The notes beneath the pieces are model-generated. The model saw nothing but the letters and a program-made list of their open reading frames with translations. It did no database searches and was not told the DNA's origin. The translations under genes were made by a program, and so were the position numbers. Below are positions 35,302 through 42,553 of a DNA stretch of 64,000 nucleotides, piece after piece (positions within the stretch are counted from its first letter, which is position 1; each line of letters opens with the position of its first letter). This stretch comes from JBFWMG01 sp050251715 (lineage in GTDB: Bacteria; Desulfobacterota; Desulfovibrionia; Desulfovibrionales; Desulfovibrionaceae): NCBI GenBank assembly GCA_050251715.1, contig JBFWMG010000009.1, positions 62,001 to 126,000 of the forward strand, given 5' to 3'.

Positions 35302-35873
35302 AGATGAAATGCCTAACCGGACGTAATCTATGTTTTCCTTCAGTTCTTCCAGCCTGTTCTTCTTTGCCAACCCTCGTCCTCTTCGGCAGCTATCCCCCTC
35401 CATCTGAAAAGTCGATCAAAAGCTTTTTTGCATGCCGTCCCGTAGGGCGGCATGGAAAAAAGGTTGGCGCAGCGGCGCATTGTGGGAGGGGGCGGCGGCA
35501 GCCCGCAGGGCGAGCGCGCCGCTCCCTCGCACAATGCGCCGCTTCTTCGCCGTGTTTCCCCCCACGTCCCTCTCCCCACCTTCCATCCCATCTGCTTCCC
35601 CCTCATCGCGCCGCACTCTCCACCAGCGCACGTGCTCATCCGCCCACCCGGGGTGCAGGGGGCCGCGCGCCCCCTGCTGGGGTCCGGGCCGACTAGCCGT
35701 TAGGTGAGCGAAGCGAACCTTACGGCTATCGAGAGCAGAGATGCAACGCCCCGGCCGCCGGAGGCATTCCCCCACGCACGCGGCGCACGCCGGGCCGCCT
35801 ATCTCTTGTTGAACTGTGGCGCAAAAACTGGCACTCACTGTCACAACACCACAAACAATGCCGGAGACCGCGC

Positions 35874-37757
35874 ATGACCATTGAACCGCAAGACACCGCC
35901 CCCGAGATCGAACGCATGTCCATGGACGTGGACATTGTGTGCGTGGGTTTTGGACCGGCCAGCGCCGGGTTCCTCACCACGCTGTCCCGTGCGCTCATGA
36001 ACCCCGACGGCACGCCCATTGCCGAATCCACGGCCATGCCCGGCATGCCGCCGCAGATCATCTGCTACGAGCGGGCCGACGACATCGGCTTCGGGGTGTC
36101 CGGCGTGGTCACGCGCGGCCGCGCCATCAAGGGATCTTTTTCCGCCGAGGAGTTGGCCCAGGTGCCCATGTGCGCGCCGGTGACCGAAGAGAAGGTGGCG
36201 TATCTGCTCGACCCCACGGGCGCCAGCCGCCGCCCCGCCGCGTTCCGGTTCAAGGACAAAATTTTGCCGCTGTTCAAGCGGCTCACGCCCAACAAGGGCC
36301 AGCACCAGGCCTACGAGCTGCCGTACATCCCCGAATTCATGAACAAGCATGACGGGTTCGTCATGTCGCTCGGCCAGTTCACGCAATGGGTGGGCGCGCA
36401 GGTCATGGGCACGGGGCTGGTGCAGATCTGGCCGTCCACGCCCGTGGAAAAACCGCTCATCGAGGGCCGCAAGGTGGTGGGCGTGCAGTTGTGCGACCAG
36501 GGCGTGGACAAGAAGGGCAACCCCGAGGCGGGATTCATGCCCGGCATGAACATCCGCGCCGCGCTCACCGTGGTGGGCGACGGCCCGGTGGGCCCGGTGG
36601 GCCGCGCCATCGACCGCGAACTGGGCATGCCCACGGGCAACGCGGTGCGCGACTGGGCCGTGGGCATGAAGGCGGTGGTGGATCTGCCTGAACACGTGGA
36701 TCTGGCGCCGGGCACGGTCATCCACACCATCGGCTATCCCGAGCCCGAGATTTTCGGCTTCATGTACGTGTACCCCGACCGCACCGCGTCGTTGGGCATC
36801 TTTGTGCCGTCGTGGTTCGACAGCCCGGTGCGCACGGCCTACCGCTACATGCAGCACTGGATGCTGCACCCCTACCTGTGGCGCTGGCTTTCGGGCGCGA
36901 CGCTCCGCTCGTGGGGAGCCAAGAGCCTGCAGGAGTCCGGCAAACACGGCGAGCCGTTCTTGGCGGGCGACGGCTACGCCCGCATCGGCGAGGGCTCCGG
37001 CTCCACCAACGTGCTCACGGGCTCGGGCGTGGACGAGGCGTGGGCCACAGGCGTGCAGCTGGCCAAGGGGGTTGTCGACCTGCTGCGCCAGGGCAGGCCG
37101 TTCACCAAGGAGAACCTGGACAGCGCCTATGTGGCGCGCCGCCGCGCCAGCTGGGTGGAAGAGGAAGGCCAGATCGCCAAGCACGCCCGCGACGCCTTCC
37201 AGAAGGGGCCGCTCCAGGGCATGCTGGGCATGGCGCTCACGGGCCAGACCAAGGGCAAGCTCAACTGGAAGACGGCCATCAAGCGCCCCTACGAACACGT
37301 GCCCACCATCGAGGAATACTACAAGGGCGTCATCCCGCCCGAGGAAATAGAGGCGATCCGCCGCGACTGCACGGCCAAGGGGCTGCCCCTGCACAACGCG
37401 CTGATGACCCGCGCGGGCTGGCCCGAAATTCCGCATGACGGCAAGCTGCTCGTCAGCCACCAGGACGCCCTGCTCATGGGCGGCAAGGTGCAGGCGCCGC
37501 ACGGCTATGCGGACCACGTCATCTTCAAGGATCCGGCCAAGTGCGCCGCCTGCCGCGAAAAGGTGTGCGTGGAGGCGTGCTCGGGCCAGGCCATCGCCAC
37601 CAACCCCGACGGCCCGGTGCCGCTGTTCGACCGCGAAAAATGCGTGCACTGCGGCGCATGCCTGTGGAACTGCTCCAAGGCGGACGCGCGCGACGCCGAA
37701 CAGACGAACATCGCGTTCAAGGCGGGCGCGGGCGGCCTGCACTCGGCCGAAAACTAG
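35874..37757 (+). CDS. ETF:quinone oxidoreductase-like flavoprotein with C-terminal 4Fe-4S domain
   Basis: 627 residues. An N-terminal FAD Rossmann fold (VDIVCVGFGPASAGFLTTLSR, ~18-38) is followed by ETF-QO family sequence including the HTIGYPE and YPDRTASLGIFVPSWFDSP region and GDGYARIGEGSGSTN. The C-terminal ferredoxin-like part has CAACREKVCVEAC (~557-569) and CVHCGACLWNCSKADARD (~590). ETF-QO takes electrons from electron-transfer flavoprotein to the membrane quinone pool. In menaquinone-using anaerobes this would link acyl-CoA oxidation to the respiratory chain. A GGAGA ribosome site precedes the ATG. The large acyl-CoA dehydrogenase gene upstream is the natural partner. Confidence 0.86.
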   Translation: MTIEPQDTAPEIERMSMDVDIVCVGFGPASAGFLTTLSRALMNPDGTPIAESTAMPGMPPQIICYERADDIGFGVSGVVTRGRAIKGSFSAEELAQVPMCAPVTEEKVAYLLDPTGASRRPAAFRFKDKILPLFKRLTPNKGQHQAYELPYIPEFMNKHDGFVMSLGQFTQWVGAQVMGTGLVQIWPSTPVEKPLIEGRKVVGVQLCDQGVDKKGNPEAGFMPGMNIRAALTVVGDGPVGPVGRAIDRELGMPTGNAVRDWAVGMKAVVDLPEHVDLAPGTVIHTIGYPEPEIFGFMYVYPDRTASLGIFVPSWFDSPVRTAYRYMQHWMLHPYLWRWLSGATLRSWGAKSLQESGKHGEPFLAGDGYARIGEGSGSTNVLTGSGVDEAWATGVQLAKGVVDLLRQGRPFTKENLDSAYVARRRASWVEEEGQIAKHARDAFQKGPLQGMLGMALTGQTKGKLNWKTAIKRPYEHVPTIEEYYKGVIPPEEIEAIRRDCTAKGLPLHNALMTRAGWPEIPHDGKLLVSHQDALLMGGKVQAPHGYADHVIFKDPAKCAACREKVCVEACSGQAIATNPDGPVPLFDREKCVHCGACLWNCSKADARDAEQTNIAFKAGAGGLHSAEN

Positions 37758-37794
37758 AACGCTGGCAAAGAGATACACCCCCCGAAGGGGGAAT

Positions 37795-38086
37795 GAAGAT
37801 TTCGCGCCTGCGGCGCGACCAGGGCGCTGCCCTGGACCCGGCAGGGGATGATCCCCTGCACCCCGGTAGGCGGATGAGAGTACGGGCAGGCAAACGTTGC
37901 GGCGCGATGAGGTTGGGACGAAAGTGACGGCGGTGGTGTGTGGTGGCGGGAAGGTGTGCGGGCGCTACAGTCCACTCTTGAAGAAAAAGGGTTTTCAGGG
38001 CAGCGGGAAAACGACCTCCCGCTGCCCTGAAAACCCTTTTCATCAATGGTGAACTGCCCCCATTGGGGCTACGCCCCAAACCCCGG
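37795..38086 (+). repeat. Intergenic structured element, family E copy 4
   Basis: Begins 38 bp after the ETF-QO stop. Stems: TCGCGCC/GGCGCGA, CCAGGGC/GCCCTGG, GCAGGGGA/TCCCCTGC, the long perfect 24-bp hairpin 37985-38008 / 38017-38040 (loop AAACGACC), and TTGGGGC/GCCCCAA. The inner half of the long stem differs from copies 1-3 and is still fully paired. Confidence 0.87.
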
Positions 38087-38182
38087 TTCCCGGTTGTATG
38101 AGGGAGGGGAAAAACGGGTCGGCAAGGGACACGGGAACGACTATTCTCTTTGTTTTTCCCCTACCCCTTGCGTCGGCACAAG

Positions 38183-38488
38183 CCGGGGTATGGGGCGGAG
38201 CCTCGCAGGGGTCGCCACCCCCATGGGGGGCAGTGCAGAATTGACAATGCGAAGGTGGGTTTCAGGGGGATGGGAGGCCGTTTTCCCATCCCCCTGAAAC
38301 CCACCTTTTCTTTGCCAAGTCTGGACTGAGGGCCAACCGCGCCTGCCGCCACGCCTTCCCCGTGCCCGCTCTCATCGCGCCGCGACCTCAACCTTTCCCG
38401 CGTCCTCATCCGCCCAAACGGGTGCAGCGTCGTCACGCTGCCGCAGTCCAGGGCGCGCAGCCCTGGTCGCGCGTAGCGCGAAATCTTC
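38183..38488 (-). repeat. Intergenic structured element, family E copy 5
   Basis: Minus-strand copy starting 17 bp after the M24 peptidase stop and running head-on toward copy 4. The long hairpin is 38252-38275 / 38284-38307, a perfect 24-bp stem with loop AAACGGCC on its own strand. Its last hairpin is diverged and carries an insertion. Copies 4 and 5 fill the gap 37758-38504 between converging genes. Confidence 0.83.
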
Positions 38489-38504
38489 CGTCGTTGTCGT
38501 TTCC

Positions 38505-39605
38505 CTACAGCACGCGGCAGCCGTCCTCTGTGACCAGGATGTCGTATTCCCAACGGATGCCGCCCCATTCGGGGTAGTAGAGGCCGGGTTCCACGGTGAC
38601 GACCATGCCGGGCGCGAGTTCGCCCTTGCCCATGGGCGACAGGCTGGGCGCCTCGTGGGTTTCGAGGCCCAGGCCATGGCCCAGGCCGTGGGTGAAATAC
38701 GCCTCCACGCCGTATTTTTCGAAATAGCCGCGCGCCACGGCATAGGCGTCGGCCATGGGCAGGCCGGGCCGGATCACGGCGATGGCGCGGGCCTGGGCCT
38801 CCTGAACCTGTTCCAGGGCGCGGGAAAAGGCATCGGCGGGCTTGGGGCCGACCCAGAAGGTGCGGGTCTGGTCGGAGCAGTAGTCGTCCAGGCGGCCGCC
38901 CACGTCCACGAGCACGGGGCAGTTGTCGAGGACGCGATCCTCGCCGGGGATGGCGTGGGGCAGCGCGCCGTTGGGGCCGACCGCCACGATGGACTCGAAG
39001 GCGAGTTCGCTGGCTCCGTTTTCGCGGAAGAGTTTTTCGATTTCCCAGGCGAGCTGTTTTTCGGTCTTACCGGGTTCGAGCAGGCCGGGCACCTGCGCGA
39101 AGACGTGGTGGTTCAGGGCGATGGAGCGCTCCATGGCCGCTATTTCGTCGGCGTCCTTGCACACGCGCAGCCCTTCCACCACGCCGCGCACGGGCTTGAG
39201 GGTCAGCGCCTTGCCGTCCACGGCGGCGGTAAGTGCGGTGTATGTGTCAAAACACACGGCGCTGGGCTCAAAGCCGATGACGCCGCGCACGGTATCGAGA
39301 AAATACTCGCGCAGCTTCTCGTTTCTGGAGCCGCGATAGATGAAGATGCCCTCTTCGGGCCACAGGCGGCGGGCCGCGTCCAGGTAGCGGGGATCGGTCA
39401 GCAGGCGGTCGTCGCCGCCTGCGGTGATGAGCAGCGCGCCCGCGCTTTCGTTGCATTGCGGGTCGTGCAGCTCGAACCCGCTGAGATAGTAGCGGTTGGC
39501 GGCGTGGGTCACGAGCAGGGCGTCGATGCCCTGGATCTGGAGCGCGGCGCGCACGCGGTCGCGGCGGGCGGCGTAGCGGGCGGCCTGGCGTATGGAGTCG
39601 ATCAT
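38505..39605 (-). CDS. M24-family Xaa-Pro aminopeptidase
   Basis: 366 residues. A creatinase N-like domain (~1-130, GIDALLVTHAANRYYLSGFE) precedes the pita-bread metallopeptidase domain (~140-366). Its metal ligands are recognisable: VLVDVGGRLDDYCSDQTRTF (two Asp), THGLGHGLGLETHE (His), VVTVEPGLYYP (Glu) and the last GIRWEYDILVTEDG (Glu position). It should remove N-terminal residues before proline in the cytoplasm with two divalent metals. The C terminus is normal. The ATG at 39605 is preceded by GAGAGG. It is a monocistronic unit whose promoter lies in the 735-bp gap toward the TetR gene. Confidence 0.92.
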   Translation of the reverse strand: MIDSIRQAARYAARRDRVRAALQIQGIDALLVTHAANRYYLSGFELHDPQCNESAGALLITAGGDDRLLTDPRYLDAARRLWPEEGIFIYRGSRNEKLREYFLDTVRGVIGFEPSAVCFDTYTALTAAVDGKALTLKPVRGVVEGLRVCKDADEIAAMERSIALNHHVFAQVPGLLEPGKTEKQLAWEIEKLFRENGASELAFESIVAVGPNGALPHAIPGEDRVLDNCPVLVDVGGRLDDYCSDQTRTFWVGPKPADAFSRALEQVQEAQARAIAVIRPGLPMADAYAVARGYFEKYGVEAYFTHGLGHGLGLETHEAPSLSPMGKGELAPGMVVTVEPGLYYPEWGGIRWEYDILVTEDGCRVL

Positions 39606-39770
39606 GCGGCCTCTCGGGCGTCCCGGCGGGGAACCGGGGCGGGTTTGGGAGTTTACGGACAGGCGCATGGTAGTATGCCCGAGGGGCGCAAGCAAGGGCT
39701 ATGGGGGATGCGGCGGATGGAAACAGGGGGATGCCGGACAACGCCGTGTGCGGCTACGGGACCGCTACGG

Positions 39771-39814
39771 GGCGGGAAGGCGGCGGGAAGGCGGCGGGAA
39801 GGGGGCGGGAAGGG
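39771..39814 (+). repeat. 11-bp tandem repeat, four units
   Basis: Four units of GGCGGGAAGGC/G in a row without spacers. Confidence 0.85.
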
Positions 39815-39874
39815 CCGCACAGGCAGGGAGCGCCCGCCGGACATGGTTCCGGTACCCGCAGCGGAACATCACTT

Positions 39875-39892
39875 ATCATGACATGTCATGAT
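39875..39892. promoter_or_regulatory. 18-bp perfect palindrome, candidate operator
   Basis: ATCATGACATGTCATGAT is its own reverse complement. It lies in an AT-rich stretch between the divergent peptidase and TetR genes, a typical setting for a dimeric repressor site. The binding protein is unknown; the TetR-family product encoded nearby is the obvious candidate. Confidence 0.5.
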
Positions 39893-40340
39893 TTTCATAC
39901 ACTTTGTTCACACGCGGCCTGGGACGCGCCCGGTGCGTGTCGTGCGGGGGAACGGCGGTGGCCGCGACCCTGCGGCGCGCCGTGAGACGCCCTCCTTCAC
40001 CGGGCCTTTGCCGCCGCCTTGACAGCTCCACGGCATGGCGGCACAGCGCCTCGCGAAGCCAACAAGGGGGAAAAACAGGCAAAATGGCGCGGCGTTGACT
40101 CCGGTTCCGGATTGGCGTAGCACCCAAGCACCGGATGCACGCACCATGGTGCTCCCTGTGCAGGAAATGCCGTGTCTCCCGCATGTTACATGCGCCGAGA
40201 CAGAACGTCGGCCCACAGCCGCCCGGCCTTTGCCGGACCGACTGCCGCAGCGATCTGGTCACACCCGCTCGCGACGGCGACCGGGCCACACGAGACGACA
40301 CCGGACACCGCCCAGGCGGCTTCCGGCGGACACAGCCGCC

Positions 40341-40985
40341 ATGACCACCCAGCAGATCACCAGCAAAGACAAGATCATGCTCGCCGCGCGCAAGCTCTTT
40401 GGCGCGCATGGCTATGCCGAAACCACGATCAAGAAGGTCTCGGAAGAGGCGGGCGTGGCCTTTGGGCTCATTCCGCATTATTTCGGATCCAAGGAGAAGC
40501 TGTTCGTGGCCGCCAGCCTGTCCGTACTGGACGACATTTTCGAGCGGCTGGGCACGGGCAAGGGGGATTCGCCCAACGGGCTGGTGGCGGTCATGCGCTT
40601 TGTGGAGCGCTACCTGTCATGCTCCGTGGATCCGGACATGCACTTCATGATCCTGGTGCGTTGCTCGCCCTACAGCGACATCAAGCTCGACATCAACAAG
40701 GACGACATCATCTTCCGTTTCGAGCAACTGATCGCGGAGCTGGCACAGCGCATCGAACGCGGTGTGGAGGACGGCTCGGTCATGCCGTGCGAACCCAAGA
40801 AGATGGCGGACGTGATCTTTGCGACCATCGTCGGCGCGGTGCGCACGCAGCTGCTCACACCGTATTGCCCGCTCAATTTTTACGAGGCCATGATCCAGTC
40901 CATGTACCGCAGCATAGAGAAGGTTCCCGGCCACACGCTCTATGAATTCCAGCTGCCTCCGGGCGCGCTCTGCCCGCGCTACTAG
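40341..40985 (+). CDS. TetR-family transcriptional regulator
   Basis: 214 residues. The DNA-binding domain is ~8-55: KIMLAARKLFGAHGYAETTIKKVSEEAGVAFGLIPHYFGSKEKLF contains the TetR HTH with the usual YFxSKExL end. The ligand domain (~60-214) is helical, with IIFRFEQLIAELAQRIERG. Targets may include itself and neighbouring genes. Many TetR regulators of this size next to acyl-CoA genes sense acyl-CoA, which would fit but is unproven. Its TAG at 40983-40985 is part of the S repeat. The ATG at 40341 has no strong ribosome site. Confidence 0.9.
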   Translation: MTTQQITSKDKIMLAARKLFGAHGYAETTIKKVSEEAGVAFGLIPHYFGSKEKLFVAASLSVLDDIFERLGTGKGDSPNGLVAVMRFVERYLSCSVDPDMHFMILVRCSPYSDIKLDINKDDIIFRFEQLIAELAQRIERGVEDGSVMPCEPKKMADVIFATIVGAVRTQLLTPYCPLNFYEAMIQSMYRSIEKVPGHTLYEFQLPPGALCPRY

Positions 40986-41088
40986 TGCATTTTGACATTG
41001 AAACATTGCAAGGATTTGAAATAATGACTCATTATTTCAAGACAATGCATAAGAGCATCTCATCTTTTTCAAAGTTACGATGCTCTAA
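40982..41088 (+). repeat. S-family intergenic repeat, copy 1
   Basis: Fills exactly the space between two converging genes: its CTAG end supplies the TetR stop and its other end (CTAA, TTAG on the minus strand) the stop of the NtrC-type regulator. Hairpins: TTGAAATAATGA/TCATTATTTCAA, and AGAGCATC/GATGCTCT near the right end. Confidence 0.88.
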
Positions 41089-42551
41089 ACGCCCCCAGGC
41101 CTGGCGGTGGGCCGCACATCCCCGTCTTCTTGCCGCCGCACCCCATATGTCTTGAGCAGTGCGTACAACCGCGCCCGCGACAATCCCGACAGGTTGCACG
41201 CTTTTTTGATCTCGCCGCACGCCGCTGCCAGCAGGTCGTGCAGATATTGGCGCTCCAGTTCGGCCATGGCGTCGGCCCGGAACGTCTTGAGGCTGGGGAA
41301 ATGGGCCGGATCGAGGCTGCGCGAGGTCACGACGCTCCCCTCGGTGTCCTCCTCGTCAACACGGCCACCGCCATCCAACGCCGCCCGGGTGAGCCGCACG
41401 CGGATATTCATGGGCAGATGGCGCGGATAGAGGATGGATTCCCCGCCCGAGGCCATGAGCGCGCTTTCAATGGCCGCCATGAGCTCGCGCACGTTGCCGG
41501 GCCAGTCGTACTCGGCCAAGGCGTCGCGCAGTTCGGGCGACATGGCCTTGCGGCCCAGATGCAGCCGCTCCACGGTGCGGTCGAGAAAATGGTTGGCCAG
41601 GAGCGGGATGTCGCCGGGCCGCTCGCGCAGGGGGGGCAGCTCAATGGCCATGGTGCGCAGCCGGTAAAGCAAGTCCTGGCGGAAGGTCCACAGGGGCACC
41701 ATGGCGTCCAGGTCGCGGTTGGTGGCGGCCACCAGCCGAAAATCGCTGTGCTCCTCGCGCGGGCTGCCCACGGGCCGGAAACGCCGCTCCTGCAGGACGC
41801 GCAGCAAGGATTTTTGCACGTCGATGGGCATTTCGCCCACCTCGTCGAGAAAGAGCGTGCCCCCGTCCGCCTGCTTGACCAGGCCGGTGCTGCGGCGATC
41901 CGCGCCGGTAAACGCCCCCTTCTCGTGGCCAAAGAGCACGCTTTCCACCAGATTTTCGGGCAGAGCCGCGCAGTCCACCACCACAAAGGGCTTGTCGTTG
42001 CGGCAGCTGTTGGCATGGATGGCGCGCGCCACCAGTTCCTTGCCCGTGCCGGTTTCGCCGGAGATGAGCACGCCCACGTCCGTGGCCGCGGCCTGGGCCA
42101 CCATGTCCAGGCAGGAGAGCATGGCGCGGCTGTCGCCGATGATGCCCTCGCGCTTGAGCGCCACGGGCGGGGTGGGATTGCGGGTGCGTTCGCGGTATTC
42201 CACGGCGCGCTGCACGGGCAGCTGGATCTTGTTGAGTGTGGGCGGCTTGGTGATATAGCTCCAGGCGCCGCTGCGAATGGCCAGTTCCGCGCCGTCCGGA
42301 TCGCCGGACCCGGACAGGATGATGACCTCGGGACCGTTGGGCATGTCGCGGAGGGCGGGCAGCACGTCCAGGCCGTTGCCGTCGGGCAGACGGATGTCCA
42401 GGATGACCACATCGAACCCGCCCGCCGAGATCTTGGCCATGCCCTCGGCCAGGGTCAGGGCCGTATCCGTGGCGTGGCCCATGCGCTCTATGACCAGGGC
42501 GAGCGCACCGCAGAGTTGTATGTCGTCGTCAACAATGCAGATGCGGGCCAT
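41085..42551 (-). CDS. NtrC-type sigma-54 response regulator
   Basis: 488 residues. Receiver (~1-120): DDD acidic cluster, phospho-acceptor in VVILDIRLPDGNG (~51), Lys in YITKPP. AAA+ domain (~140-375) with all activator motifs intact: GETGTGKE, GHEKGAFTGA, GGTLFLDEVGEM, FRQDLLYRL, YDWPGNVRE. The C-terminal Fis-type HTH is ACGEIKKACNLSGLSRARLYALL. It activates sigma-54 promoters when phosphorylated. The kinase gene just upstream ends 2 bp before its ATG, and the AGAGGAGG ribosome site lies inside the kinase coding end, so the two are coupled. The nearest possible target is the divergent Hdr cluster. Confidence 0.93.
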   Translation of the reverse strand: MARICIVDDDIQLCGALALVIERMGHATDTALTLAEGMAKISAGGFDVVILDIRLPDGNGLDVLPALRDMPNGPEVIILSGSGDPDGAELAIRSGAWSYITKPPTLNKIQLPVQRAVEYRERTRNPTPPVALKREGIIGDSRAMLSCLDMVAQAAATDVGVLISGETGTGKELVARAIHANSCRNDKPFVVVDCAALPENLVESVLFGHEKGAFTGADRRSTGLVKQADGGTLFLDEVGEMPIDVQKSLLRVLQERRFRPVGSPREEHSDFRLVAATNRDLDAMVPLWTFRQDLLYRLRTMAIELPPLRERPGDIPLLANHFLDRTVERLHLGRKAMSPELRDALAEYDWPGNVRELMAAIESALMASGGESILYPRHLPMNIRVRLTRAALDGGGRVDEEDTEGSVVTSRSLDPAHFPSLKTFRADAMAELERQYLHDLLAAACGEIKKACNLSGLSRARLYALLKTYGVRRQEDGDVRPTARPGGV

Positions 42552-42553
42552 GG

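Larger units (their letters stand above)
34867..35780 (-). repeat. Right arm of the 914-bp inverted repeat
   Basis: Reverse complement of 9395-10308 with no indel. It lies between the acyl-CoA dehydrogenase terminator and the ETF-QO-like gene, so here it separates co-directional genes rather than converging ones. The arm contains the E copy, the 11-bp array and the same hairpins in mirror order. The stretch 34790-35873 holds no credible gene. Confidence 0.92.
39606..40340. promoter_or_regulatory. Divergent 735-bp control region
   Basis: No credible gene between the M24 peptidase and the TetR regulator. It holds a tandem GGCGGGAAG-type array (39771-39814), an 18-bp perfect palindrome (39875-39892) in a locally AT-rich segment, and otherwise GC-rich sequence with Pro/Arg-rich false frames. 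Confidence 0.5.

Noticed and set aside
34867..35780. Inverted repeat as an insertion sequence
   Set aside because: No transposase frame, no terminal inverted repeats of IS type and no target duplication at the borders.
35820..35870. Sigma-54 site upstream of the ETF-QO gene
   Set aside because: TGGCAC is present but the -12 half does not contain the required GC at the right distance.
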